DNA of 64,000 nt from Pseudochelatococcus sp050946405. GTDB taxonomy: Bacteria; Pseudomonadota; Alphaproteobacteria; Rhizobiales; Beijerinckiaceae. Positions 24,099 to 33,228 of the stretch are shown here, one piece after another. Each line of letters begins with the position of its first letter. The first letter of the stretch is position 1. The notes beneath the pieces were generated by a model, which saw nothing but the letters and a program-made list of their open reading frames with translations, made no database searches and was not told where the DNA came from. The stretch spans positions 1 to 64,000 of the forward strand of contig NZ_JBMNUS010000008.1 in assembly GCF_050946405.1 (NCBI RefSeq), written 5' to 3'. The translations under genes and the position numbers were made by a program.

Positions 24099-26438
24099 TC
24101 AGAAGTTCGTGCCGCCCGAGAAGCGGAAGGCCTGCGTCTGGTCGCCCGTGACCTTGGAGAGGACGAAGGCGTAGTCGAAGCGCAGCGGCCCGAGCGGCGA
24201 GGCCCACAGAAGGCTGACACCCACCGACGAACGGATCTTCTTGTCGTCCTGCACGTTGACGCAGGTCGGCTGGCGGCTGGACGAGTAGCCGGGGAAGCCC
24301 GCGCAGTTCGTGGGCACGCCGAGGCTCGCCGAGAAGTCCTTCTGGCCTTCGTAGCCGAACAGCGTACCGGCGTCGGCGAACACCGCGCCCTTCAGGCCCA
24401 CTTCGCGCGGCAGGCCGAAGATCGGGAACTGCACCTCGAGCGTGCCGCCGAAATAGGTCGTGCCGCCAAGCGCGTTGTTCTGGAAGTCGCCCGACATGTC
24501 GCGCGGACCGATACCCGACGGCGCGAAACCGCGCACCAGCGACGGACCGAGGAAGTAGTTGTCGACGATGCGCAGATCCTTGCCGCCGAAGGAGCGGATA
24601 TGACCGCCCTGCACGCGGACGAAGCCGACGACTTCATCGAACAGCTCGCGATAGTAGCGCGCATCGACCGAGGCGCGGATGAAGCGCGAGTCGCCGCCAA
24701 GGCCCGCGACCTCGGGCTTGAACTCGGCGTAAAGGCCCGACGTCGGATTGCGGGTGTTGTCGAGCGTGTTGTAGGTGAGCGTCGCGCCGACCAGCGACGT
24801 GAGCGTGGTGCCCGCCGCTTCCTTGATGGCCAGCGACGCCTCGCCGTCCCACGTACAATTCGGGTAGAGCGCGCTGCCGTCGGGATTGAGCAGCGTATAG
24901 GCGGGCAGCGGCGCCGAGCAGTCGCCGTAGGGATCTTCCCAGGTGTTGGGCACCTTGATGCGCGACTCGTAAAGCGAATAACGCAGCGTCAGCGTCGTCG
25001 CCTCGTCGATCGGCAGGCCGAGGCGAAGCTGGCCGCCCGTCACGCGGTCCTCGTAGCGGGAGTAGCGGCTGTTGTCCGTGAACTTGGAAAACACGTCGAA
25101 GCCGAACGCCATGCGCTGGCCGAGGAAGTACGGCTCCGTGAACGAGAAGTCCACGCCCTGCGCATACTGGCCCCACGAACCGGCAAGCCGCACGAACTGG
25201 CCGCGGCCGAGGAAGTTCGATTCGGAGACTGCCACCTCGCCGATGAAGCCGTCCGAGGTCGAGTAACCGCCGGAGATCGAGAACTGGCCGGTGGACTGAT
25301 CCTCGACATCCACGTTGACGATGACGCGATCGGGCGTCGATCCCGGCTCGCTCGTGATGCGGACCGACTTGAAGAAGCCGAGGTTGTTGAGGCGTCGTTC
25401 GGCCCTGTCGATCAGCACCTTGTTGTAGGCGTCGCCTTCGCCGATATCGAACTCGCGGCGCACGACGTGGTCGCGCGTGCGGCTGTTGCCGCGCACGTTG
25501 ATTCGCTCGATGTAGAGATGCGGACCCTCATCGACCACGTATTGAAGCGAGACGGTGCCGTCTTCCTGGTTGCGGATGCCGGTGGGGCGCACCTGCACGA
25601 AGGGGTTGCCCTCGCCGCTGATCTCGTTGGTGATCCGCTCGAGCGACTTTTCCACCGCCTCGACGTCGTAGACGTCGCCCGCGCGCGTGCGCACCAGCGG
25701 CTGAAGCTGCTCGGTGGGGGCGCCGGGAACGCGCGAATCGACGCTGACGTCGCTGATGCGATACCGCTGCCCCTCGGACAGGTTGAAGGTGACGATGTAG
25801 CCGCCGCGCTGCTCGTCGAACACGACGTCGGTCGAGAGGATCTGGAAATCGGCGTAGCCGTTGCGCAGGTAATAGCGCCGGATCGTGTCCTCGTCGGCCC
25901 CGATGCGCGCCGGATCGTAGACGTCCGAGGTCTTCAGCCACGACAGGAAGTTCGATTCCGTCGTCGACATGAGATTGCGCAGCTTATAGGACGAGTAGGC
26001 GTTGTTGCCGACGAAATTGATCTCCTTCACGCCGGTCTTGTCGCCTTCGTCGACGGTGAAGATCACGTCGACGGAACCGTTCGGCAGCGTCACCGTGCGG
26101 GTGGAGACCGAGGCGAGCGAGCGGCCCGACTGCCGGTAGGCGTCGCGGATGCGCTCGACGTCGGCGTTGATGGTCGCCTGATTGTAAGTGTTGTTCGCCT
26201 GAATGGTGACGACGCTGCCGAGCTGATCCTTGTTCAGCTTCTTGTTGCCTTCGAACACCACCCGGTTGATGCGTTCGCCCTGAGCCGCGCGGGGCTGCCC
26301 CTGCGCGACGCCCGCCTGCGCGGCGCCTGCCTGCGCATTCGCCTGACCCACCGGTCCGACGGTCATCACAAGCGCGAGAAGGCAGGTCGATACCCCCGTC
26401 AGCGCCGCATACCGGCTGTTGGTCGTATTCCGCGTCAT
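24099..26438 (-). CDS. bamA: outer membrane protein assembly factor BamA
   Basis: BamA is the central Omp85 protein that folds and inserts outer-membrane proteins. It has a signal peptide (MTRNTTNSRYAAL to ANAQ), five POTRA domains beginning INRVVFEGNKKLNKDQL, and a C-terminal barrel with FGLPREVGLKGAVFADAGTL and a final FSGGTNF ending in Phe. Two Cys-containing loops (GDCSAPLP to YPNCTWDG, and TNCAGFPG to PTCVNVQ) look like extracellular loops that could be disulfide-bonded. 779 residues. It follows rseP after 161 bases. Confidence 0.96.
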   Translation of the reverse strand: MTRNTTNSRYAALTGVSTCLLALVMTVGPVGQANAQAGAAQAGVAQGQPRAAQGERINRVVFEGNKKLNKDQLGSVVTIQANNTYNQATINADVERIRDAYRQSGRSLASVSTRTVTLPNGSVDVIFTVDEGDKTGVKEINFVGNNAYSSYKLRNLMSTTESNFLSWLKTSDVYDPARIGADEDTIRRYYLRNGYADFQILSTDVVFDEQRGGYIVTFNLSEGQRYRISDVSVDSRVPGAPTEQLQPLVRTRAGDVYDVEAVEKSLERITNEISGEGNPFVQVRPTGIRNQEDGTVSLQYVVDEGPHLYIERINVRGNSRTRDHVVRREFDIGEGDAYNKVLIDRAERRLNNLGFFKSVRITSEPGSTPDRVIVNVDVEDQSTGQFSISGGYSTSDGFIGEVAVSESNFLGRGQFVRLAGSWGQYAQGVDFSFTEPYFLGQRMAFGFDVFSKFTDNSRYSRYEDRVTGGQLRLGLPIDEATTLTLRYSLYESRIKVPNTWEDPYGDCSAPLPAYTLLNPDGSALYPNCTWDGEASLAIKEAAGTTLTSLVGATLTYNTLDNTRNPTSGLYAEFKPEVAGLGGDSRFIRASVDARYYRELFDEVVGFVRVQGGHIRSFGGKDLRIVDNYFLGPSLVRGFAPSGIGPRDMSGDFQNNALGGTTYFGGTLEVQFPIFGLPREVGLKGAVFADAGTLFGYEGQKDFSASLGVPTNCAGFPGYSSSRQPTCVNVQDDKKIRSSVGVSLLWASPLGPLRFDYAFVLSKVTGDQTQAFRFSGGTNF

Positions 26439-26599
26439 CAGGTGCCGCCCTTCACTTGCACTCACTTACGAGCCAGCCCGCATGCCGGCGTATGGAAGTC
26501 CTATGACTAAACGCTTCTACAGATAAAGTACGTCCATGCAAACGACGGTCTCGTCCGGGAGTCGATTTCCCGCACAGCCGTTGCCTTCAGGTCACGCCC

Positions 26600-27760
26600 T
26601 CACCCGCCGGCGCCGAAAAGACCGCCGATATGGGAGAGATCGTTCCACGTCACGAACAGCATCAATATCACGACAAGCGCCAGGCCGATGCGGAAGCCGA
26701 ACTCCTGAGCCTGTTCGCTCAGGGGCCTGCCACGCACCGCCTCAATAGCATAGAACAACAGATGCCCGCCATCCAGCATCGGAATCGGAACGAGGTTAAT
26801 CAATCCAATAGAAACCGACAGCAGCGCGGCGAGGTTGAGCAGTCCCCCCAGTCCGCCGAGGCGCGCAACCCTGCCGGAAACCTCGGCGATACGGATCGGC
26901 CCCGAGAGCTGTTCTGTCGATTCCTTGCCCGTGATCACGCGGCCGAGATAATGATACGTCTGCGTCACCACCTGCCAGGTGTCGCTCAGGCCCACGCCCA
27001 CCGCCGCGGTGAGGCCGTAGCGCTCCGTGCGCCAGTTCTCGGGGCTGTTGGCCGCCTGGATGCCCAGCACGCCGATGCGCTGCGCGCCAAGCGGCGACGT
27101 CACCTCGCGCAGATCCGGCACCGCGACCAGCGACGCCTCGACGCCGCCGCGGTCGACGCGCACGGTCAGGCTCTCGCCGGCGTTCATGCCGACGATTCGC
27201 TGCATGTCGGCGAAGCTCTCGATGGCGACGTCATCGATGGAGAGCACGAGATCGCCCGGCTGGAAACCCGCCCGCTCCGCCGCGCTGCCGGTTTGCACGG
27301 TTTCGATGCGCGGCAGCAGGATCTGCCGGCCGTTGAAATACGCCATGGCGGCGAAGATCGCGATCGCGAGCAGGAAGTTGGCGAAAGGCCCGGCGGCGAC
27401 GATGGCGGCTCTCTGTCCGACCGGCTTGTGAAAGATGCTGCCCTGCCGCTCCTCGGCGGACATCGCCTTCACGGCGTCGAAATCGGGAGCGCTGGCCGCA
27501 TTGGCGTCTCCCTCGAATTTCACGTAGCCCCCGAGCGGAATGGCCGATACCCGCCAGCGCGTGCCCTTGCGGTCATACCAACCGAACAGCTCCGTGCCGA
27601 AGCCGATCGAGAAAGCGCGCACCTTCACCCCGCACCAGCGTGCGACGATGAAATGGCCGTATTCGTGAACGAACACGACAAGCGTGAGCACGAACAGAAA
27701 TGCCAGAATGGTTCCGGCCAGCGCAACCGCCGCCCCGCCAACGCCCCCCAGAAGTTCCAT
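26600..27760 (-). CDS. rseP: site-2 intramembrane protease RseP
   Basis: This zinc metalloprotease cuts membrane-bound regulators such as anti-sigma factors. The HExxH motif is in LVVFVHEYGHFIVAR in the first helix, one PDZ domain (AERAGFQPGDLVLSIDDV) lies in the periplasmic part, and the second catalytic block is LVPIPMLDGGHLLFYAIE. It has one PDZ domain rather than the two of E. coli, as is common in alphaproteobacteria; 386 residues. Confidence 0.94.
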   Translation of the reverse strand: MELLGGVGGAAVALAGTILAFLFVLTLVVFVHEYGHFIVARWCGVKVRAFSIGFGTELFGWYDRKGTRWRVSAIPLGGYVKFEGDANAASAPDFDAVKAMSAEERQGSIFHKPVGQRAAIVAAGPFANFLLAIAIFAAMAYFNGRQILLPRIETVQTGSAAERAGFQPGDLVLSIDDVAIESFADMQRIVGMNAGESLTVRVDRGGVEASLVAVPDLREVTSPLGAQRIGVLGIQAANSPENWRTERYGLTAAVGVGLSDTWQVVTQTYHYLGRVITGKESTEQLSGPIRIAEVSGRVARLGGLGGLLNLAALLSVSIGLINLVPIPMLDGGHLLFYAIEAVRGRPLSEQAQEFGFRIGLALVVILMLFVTWNDLSHIGGLFGAGG

Positions 27761-27899
27761 ACTCTCCCTTTCTCAGGTCGCGACGGTCGCCGCAATTGCC
27801 CGCAACGTTCAAGCACTCTTGCGGCGACGCCGAATCGCCCCGCGGTCACGATATCATTCTCGTCCTGCGCCGCACGCCCTGCCGAACGGCCGGATCGCC

Positions 27900-29084
27900 T
27901 CAGGCGACCGCCATGCCCCGCGTCACCTGCGCATGCGTCCAGGCGCGGGCTTCCTCATCGAGCGCCAGCGCCTCCGGGACGCTGTCGGGCGCGTGGCTCA
28001 CCCGGCCCGCGAACGCCTCGCAGGCATCCCGCACCAGCGCCGCGATGCGGCCAAAGCCGATCCGGCGCGACAAAAACGCTCCCACCGCCACCTCGTTGGC
28101 GGCATTGAGAACCGTCGGCATGCCCCCGCCCTCCGCCAGCGCCTCGAAAGCGAGCCCGAGGGCCGGAAAGCGCGCGAGATCCGGTGGCTCGAAATCGAGC
28201 CTGCCGAATGCGGCGAGGTCAAGGCGCGGCAGGGTTGTATTGAGGCGTCCGGGAAGACCGAGACAATGGGCGGCGGGAATACGCATGTCCGGCGCCGCGA
28301 GGCCCGCCACCACGGAGCCGTCGCGGAAGCCGACAAGGCCATGCACGGCCTGCTGCGGATGAACGAGCACCCGCAGGCGCGCACCGTCCACGCCGAACAG
28401 ATGGTGCGCCTCGATCAGTTCCAGCCCCTTGTTCATCATGGAGGCGGAATCGATGGAGATCTTCGCGCCCATCGAATAATTGGGATGCCGAAGCGCCTCT
28501 TCCGGCGTCGCCGCGGCGATGGCCTCCGCCGCCCACTTCCTGAACGGGCCGCCGGAGGCGGTGAGAACAAGCTCCTCGATATCCTCGGAGCATGCGTCGC
28601 CCATGGCCTGCCACAACGCGTTATGTTCCGAATCGAGCGGCAGGATGCCGACGCCGGCCGCGCGCGCGTCGCGCATGAAGGCATCGCCCGCGCTCACCAG
28701 CGTTTCCTTGTTGGCGAGGGCGATCCGCCGGCCCGGCCGGATGGCGCGATGCGTGACGCGCAGGCCCGCCGTTCCCGCAATCGCCGCCACCACCAGGTCG
28801 GCGTCGCGGTCGACCGCCTCGTCGATCGCCGCTTCGCCCGCGCCGCTGGCGGCATCGGCGCCGGCGTCCGCCAGCGCTCGCGCGAGCGTCTCGGCCTTCT
28901 GCGGATTGGCGACCGCCACGAAACGCGCCCCCGTGCGCCGCGCCACGGAAGCCAGCGCGCATACGTCGCTGCCCGCCGACACGATCGCCTCGACATGAAA
29001 GCGATCGGGATGGCGCAGGATCACGTCCACGACGGCGCTGCCCACGGAGCCCGTGGCGCCCAGCAGAACAATGCGCGTAGTCAT
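27900..29084 (-). CDS. dxr: 1-deoxy-D-xylulose 5-phosphate reductoisomerase
   Basis: DXR makes methylerythritol phosphate in the MEP isoprenoid pathway. NADPH-binding LLGATGSVGSAVVDVI is at the N-terminus; the catalytic region has ILPLDSEHNALWQ and LTASGGPFR, NYSMGAKISIDSASMMNKGL, and a C-terminal helical domain. The start MTTRIVLLG at 29084 has GGGGAG upstream. Product supply leads directly to UppS, encoded upstream in the same block. Confidence 0.96.
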   Translation of the reverse strand: MTTRIVLLGATGSVGSAVVDVILRHPDRFHVEAIVSAGSDVCALASVARRTGARFVAVANPQKAETLARALADAGADAASGAGEAAIDEAVDRDADLVVAAIAGTAGLRVTHRAIRPGRRIALANKETLVSAGDAFMRDARAAGVGILPLDSEHNALWQAMGDACSEDIEELVLTASGGPFRKWAAEAIAAATPEEALRHPNYSMGAKISIDSASMMNKGLELIEAHHLFGVDGARLRVLVHPQQAVHGLVGFRDGSVVAGLAAPDMRIPAAHCLGLPGRLNTTLPRLDLAAFGRLDFEPPDLARFPALGLAFEALAEGGGMPTVLNAANEVAVGAFLSRRIGFGRIAALVRDACEAFAGRVSHAPDSVPEALALDEEARAWTHAQVTRGMAVA

Positions 29085-29216
29085 GAATACTCCCCGATCC
29101 TCGTGCGGACATGCAGGCGGCATACGGCGCCTCCCGCCATCTTCCGGCCGCGCCGGCACGGCTCATCGATAGGGCATGACAATTGGCGAGGAAACATGAT
29201 TTCCACCATCGGAGGT

Positions 29217-30155
29217 TCAGGAAGGCGCGAAAACGCCTGCGGCAAGCCCGATTGCCACCAGAAGACAAATCGCGGCGAAGCCGTCCAGCCGATCCATGAA
29301 CCCGCCGTGACCGGGAATGAGACGGCCCGAATCCTTGACGCCGGCCCGGCGCTTGATGGCCGATTCGGCGAGGTCGCCCGCCTGCCCCGCCAGCGACGCC
29401 AGCGCCGATATCGCAGCGATCGTCGCCCCGTCCCACGCGGTCGCGGCTCCCGCCGTCGCAGCGACATGGGCGACCAGCCAGCCCATGAAGGTGCCGGCCA
29501 GCGTGCCGCCGACGCATCCCGCCCAGGTCTTGTTGGGGCTGACGCGCGGCCAGAGGCGCGGCCCGCCGATCGCCCGGCCCGAAAAATAGGCGGCGATATC
29601 CGTCGTCCAGGTCACGGCGAACATCCAGGCGATCAACGCCGACCCGATGCCTGGTACGGCCCGCGCGAGGACCGGCGTCAGGCCGATCAGCGCGCCGACG
29701 GCGATGCCGGTCAGCGCCCACGCGGCAAGAGAGATGACGGCCGCCCCGCGCGCGACGAGGACGCACCAGCCGAGCGCAACCGCCATGACCATGGCCGTGC
29801 CGACGAACGCGCCCGGAAGCATGTCGAGAAACAGGAGGAGCGGCAGCGCCCCGGTGCCTGCGGAAATCAGCAGGCGCGCGACGAAGGGAAACCCGCCGAC
29901 CGGCGAGACGCCGCCGTTCCTATTCGCCCGCACGGCGGTCAGACCGAGACCGAGCCATTCGAAAACGATCACGCCGGAGGCCAGCGACCACAGAACCGCG
30001 AACGGCCATCCGCCATGCCAGGTCGCCGCGATCGCCGCCGCCGCCAGCACGAGCGCGGAAGCGACCCGCGCCGCAAGCTCCGTGAGGCGCGCATCTTTCC
30101 CGGCGCCGCCGGAGGAATCGGATGAGCCCGCGCCGGGCGGGCGGAAACGGTTCAT
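29217..30155 (-). CDS. cdsA: phosphatidate cytidylyltransferase
   Basis: CdsA forms CDP-diacylglycerol for phospholipid synthesis in the inner membrane. The protein has around eight membrane helices and the family signature near the C-terminus, SAIKRRAGVKDSGRLIPGHG then GFMDRLDGFAA, with SPNKTWAGCVGGTLAG before it. 312 residues; the N-terminus is Gly/Ser rich before the first helix. Confidence 0.94.
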   Translation of the reverse strand: MNRFRPPGAGSSDSSGGAGKDARLTELAARVASALVLAAAAIAATWHGGWPFAVLWSLASGVIVFEWLGLGLTAVRANRNGGVSPVGGFPFVARLLISAGTGALPLLLFLDMLPGAFVGTAMVMAVALGWCVLVARGAAVISLAAWALTGIAVGALIGLTPVLARAVPGIGSALIAWMFAVTWTTDIAAYFSGRAIGGPRLWPRVSPNKTWAGCVGGTLAGTFMGWLVAHVAATAGAATAWDGATIAAISALASLAGQAGDLAESAIKRRAGVKDSGRLIPGHGGFMDRLDGFAAICLLVAIGLAAGVFAPS

Positions 30156-30470
30156 TCCTGACCCACCGCTGCATCAAACCGGAAAACGCATGCCGTTTTC
30201 TGAACAGATTCGATGTAAAAACAACTGATTGGAGCAAATTTCCGATTCATACTCAACGCATTTTGCTCTGGAGTGCCTTCCGATCGAATGGAATCACTCG
30301 ATCGATCAGAATGCGCTCGAAATTAACAACCTAGAGCATGCCGTCGTTTCCGGTTAACAGCGACATGCTCCGGAGCGCCGGACATTCACGTCGAATCGTG
30401 CCGTTGCTCGATCCACTTGTTTACGCACCCCGTTTTTCTGGAAGTGCGCACACTATTCGGCTTCACGCTT
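30156..30470. repeat. intergenic palindromic repeats between cdsA and uppS
   Basis: This gap holds no gene. It carries AT-rich mosaic palindromes: the segment 30278-30324 is nearly the reverse complement of 32296-32340, and paired AGAGCATG / CATGCTC arms occur at 30333-30372. These look like the small intergenic elements of Rhizobiales genomes and could act as RNA hairpins in the long transcript. Confidence 0.65.
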
Positions 30471-31268
30471 TCAGACGTCCTCGTCGATGACGGCATCGGC
30501 GCCGACGCTGCCGAAACGCCGCTCGCGGCGGCGAAACTCCGCGATCGCGGCTTCCAGCGCGGCGCGGTCGAAATCCGGCCAGTAGATCGGCATGAAGACG
30601 AGTTCCGCATAGGCCGCCTGCCACAACAGGAAATTCGACAGGCGCTGCTCGCCCGAAGTGCGGATCAGCAGATCGGGATCGGGGATTCCCACCGTATCGA
30701 GATGCGCGCCGAGCATATCCTCGGTGATGTCGTCGGGCGCGATCTCGCCCTGCTGCGCTTGCCGCGCCAATGCGCGCGCCGCACGGGCCAACTCCTGCCG
30801 GCCGCCGTAATTGAAGGCCACGATCAGCGTGAGTCCGGTGCAGCCGACGGTGCGTGCCTGCGCCTCGTCGAGCAGCGCCACGACGTCGTCGGGCAAGCCC
30901 GCCCTGTCGCCGATGATGCGCACGCGCACGTTATTGCGCGCCAGATCGGCCAGATCGCGGCGGATGAACAGTTTCAACAGGCCCATCAGCTCGGCGATCT
31001 CCGCCGCCGGCCGCCGCCAGTTTTCCGACGAGAAACTGTAAATGGTCAGGTAGCGGATATCCAGCTCGATCGCGGCCCGCACGGTGCGCCTCACCGCCTC
31101 GACGCCGCTGTGGTGCCCCCTGTAGCGCGGCAAGCCGCGCGCCTGCGCCCACCGGCCGTTGCCGTCCATGATGATCGCGACATGCGCGGGAGATTCCGCG
31201 GCAGGTGTCCCGACCGCCTGACGAGCGTCGTCCGTCGCCGCCTCGTCTCCCACGGGTGCGCGTTTCAT
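30471..31268 (-). CDS. uppS: undecaprenyl diphosphate synthase
   Basis: This cis-prenyltransferase makes the C55 lipid carrier for cell-wall and O-antigen synthesis. The Asp-containing substrate site is in HVAIIMDGNGRWAQARGLPR, with YRGHHSGVEAVRRTV, LTIYSFSSENWRRP, and the C-terminal DLLIRTSGEQRLSNFLLWQ and ELVFMPIYWPDF. The start MKRAPVGDE at 31268 has GGAGGG just upstream; the extra 25-residue leader is not conserved. Confidence 0.95.
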   Translation of the reverse strand: MKRAPVGDEAATDDARQAVGTPAAESPAHVAIIMDGNGRWAQARGLPRYRGHHSGVEAVRRTVRAAIELDIRYLTIYSFSSENWRRPAAEIAELMGLLKLFIRRDLADLARNNVRVRIIGDRAGLPDDVVALLDEAQARTVGCTGLTLIVAFNYGGRQELARAARALARQAQQGEIAPDDITEDMLGAHLDTVGIPDPDLLIRTSGEQRLSNFLLWQAAYAELVFMPIYWPDFDRAALEAAIAEFRRRERRFGSVGADAVIDEDV

Positions 31269-31505
31269 GCCCCCTCCGGCTTTCCCCCCCATGCGGGGTA
31301 TCGTGATCAATCGATCCATCTCCGTCTGTAGACCGTGTAGCGCGAAAACGCGCGCCGCGCAGCATGCGACGCGCCCTGTTTCACGCTTTGCAGATTCGAT
31401 CAGGCTCCGGCTTGCCATCCGGCGCCGGGACAAAGCCGTTCAACGGGGTGTTTCCATTCGCATCGGTGCGCGTTTCGGCCGGCCGGTTTCCCGGCCGATC
31501 GCAAC

Positions 31506-32063
31506 TTACACTTGCAGGATTTCCTTTTCCTTCGTGGCCACCGTCTGATCGATTTCGACGATGGTCTGATCGGTCGCCTTCTGGACCTGATCGGCGTGCC
31601 GGGCCGATTCGTCCTCGCTCAAACCGTCCTTCTCCAGCTTCTTGAGCGTGTCGAGGCCGTCGCGCCGCACATGGCGAACCGCGACGCGCGCCTCTTCGGC
31701 ATACTTGTTCGCGACCTTCACCATTTCCTTGCGGCGCTGTTCATTCATCTCGGGGATGCGCAGCCGGATGACCTGGCCCTCGGTCTGCGGGTTGAGGCCG
31801 AGATCCGATTCGCGGATCGCTTTTTCCACCGCGCCCACGACGCTGCGGTCCCACACCTGCACGCTGAGAAGCCGGGGCTCCGGCACGCTGACCGTGGCGA
31901 GCTGGCTGATCGGCGTCGGCGTGCCGTAGGCATCGACGGTGATCGGGTCGAGAATGCCCGGTGAGGCGCGCCCTGTCCGCAGGCTGCCGAGATCGTGCCG
32001 CAAAGCCGCGACGGCGCCCTGCATGCGCCGCTTGATATCGTCGAGATCAAAAGTACCAGCCAT
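31506..32063 (-). CDS. frr: ribosome recycling factor
   Basis: RRF splits post-termination ribosomes with EF-G. The 185 residues are canonical: LRTGRASPGILDPITVDAYG, LSVQVWDRSVVGAVEKAI, LGLNPQTEGQVIRLRIPEM and RRKEMVKVANKYAEEARVA. It lies between pyrH and uppS, each separated by a few hundred bases with repeats on the pyrH side. Confidence 0.98.
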   Translation of the reverse strand: MAGTFDLDDIKRRMQGAVAALRHDLGSLRTGRASPGILDPITVDAYGTPTPISQLATVSVPEPRLLSVQVWDRSVVGAVEKAIRESDLGLNPQTEGQVIRLRIPEMNEQRRKEMVKVANKYAEEARVAVRHVRRDGLDTLKKLEKDGLSEDESARHADQVQKATDQTIVEIDQTVATKEKEILQV

Positions 32064-32369
32064 AAAAACGCCCTTCTCTTACCCGTACCGCATCCTTCGC
32101 CGCATCGCCGATCATCGCGGGCCATCGGGCGACGAAGGGCCTCTAAAGCGTTTTCAAGCAAAGCGGATAGCGCTTTGCGTGAAGAAAACGCGCTAAATCA
32201 ATAAGGTAAAGCATTTTGGTGTTTCAACGAAAAACCGAAATGCATTAGAGGCTTTCCGCGTTTCGTTGAAACGCAAAAATCCTCTCACTTTTTGATTTTG
32301 AGCGAATTCTGATCGATTAAATGATTCCATTCAATCGGAACGCGCTCCAGTCCGTTCATTCAAGTCCGT
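32064..32369. repeat. intergenic palindromic repeats between pyrH and frr
   Basis: There is no gene in this gap. Three palindromes follow one another: 32148-32191 (arms GCGTTTTC / GAAAACGC with GCAAAGCG / CGCTTTGC inside), 32211-32244 (GCATTTTGGT / ACCGAAATGC), and GCGTTTC / GAAACGC near 32260. A fourth segment, 32296-32340, is the inverted partner of 30278-30324. The pattern is that of Rhizobiales intergenic mosaic elements. Confidence 0.7.
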
Positions 32370-33077
32370 TCACGGAGTGACGAGAGTGGACCGCCCCGTA
32401 CCGGACAATGCCGCGCCGATCGCGCTAGCATCCAAAACGGAAAACACCACCACCGTCAATCCCGCTTCGCGCGCCAGGGCGAACGCGGTGGTATCCATCA
32501 CCTTCAGATCCCGGTTGATGGCCTCGTCGTGGGTCAGGTGATCGTAGCGCGTCGCGTCGGGATATTTCTTCGGATCGGCCGTATAGACGCCGTCCACGTT
32601 CGTGCCCTTCAGCAGCGCATGGCATGACAGTTCCGCCGCGCGCAGCGCCGCGCCCGTGTCCGTCGTGAAATACGGGTTGCCCGTGCCGCCGCCCATCACC
32701 ACGACCTTGCCGTGCGCCAGATGGTCGAGCGCGCGTTTGCGGGCATAACTCTCGCACAGCGACGGCATGGGCACCGCGGACATCGCGCGCGCGGGCACGC
32801 CGGCCGCGTCGATGGCATGTTCGAGCGCCAGCGCATTCATGACGGTGCCCAGCATGCCGATGGAATCGGCCGTCGGGCGATCGAGCCCCTTGCTGAGCCC
32901 CTGCACGCCGCGAAAGAAGTTGCCGCCGCCGACGACGATCGCGATCTCGTGCCCCGCATGCGCGGCTGAGGCGATGTCCGAGGCGATGCTCGTCAACGTC
33001 TCGCCGTGCAGCCCCGATCCGCCCGGCCCTGCCAGAGCCTCCCCGGACAGTTTGATCAACACCCGCTTGAAACGCAT
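32370..33077 (-). CDS. pyrH: UMP kinase
   Basis: This bacterial-type UMP kinase of the amino-acid kinase fold makes UDP and is feedback-controlled by UTP and GTP. Blocks are VLIKLSGEALAGPGGSGLHG, IAIVVGGGNFFRGV, DSIGMLGTVMNALALEHAI, VVMGGGTGNPYFTTDTGAAL and LLKGTNVDGVYTADPKKYPD. The start MRFKRVLIK at 33077 follows AGGAGAG. 235 residues. Confidence 0.97.
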   Translation of the reverse strand: MRFKRVLIKLSGEALAGPGGSGLHGETLTSIASDIASAAHAGHEIAIVVGGGNFFRGVQGLSKGLDRPTADSIGMLGTVMNALALEHAIDAAGVPARAMSAVPMPSLCESYARKRALDHLAHGKVVVMGGGTGNPYFTTDTGAALRAAELSCHALLKGTNVDGVYTADPKKYPDATRYDHLTHDEAINRDLKVMDTTAFALAREAGLTVVVFSVLDASAIGAALSGTGRSTLVTP

Positions 33078-33192
33078 TCCGTCTCTCCTGTGATCAACCT
33101 GCGCATCGCTCCGCGCAACCGCGACGGGCCGCAGGGGGATGAGCAACATCTGCCGTGCGGGGAGAACAGCGCCGAACGACGTTTCCCGCCTC

Positions 33193-33219
33193 AAAAAAAA
33201 GGCGGCGCCAGGCGCCGCC
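33193..33219 (-). terminator. rho-independent terminator of rpsB-tsf
   Basis: A GC-only stem GGCGGCG/CGCCGCC (33201-33219) directly after tsf is followed on the minus strand by eight T. It separates the rpsB-tsf transcript from pyrH. Confidence 0.95.
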
Positions 33220-33228
33220 CTTCGAAAC

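Noticed and set aside
23208..26510. 1100-codon plus-strand open frame opposite bamA and lpxD
   Set aside because: It is rich in Arg/Ala/His with no domain, and the minus strand carries unmistakable BamA and LpxD. Long antisense frames are expected in GC-rich DNA.
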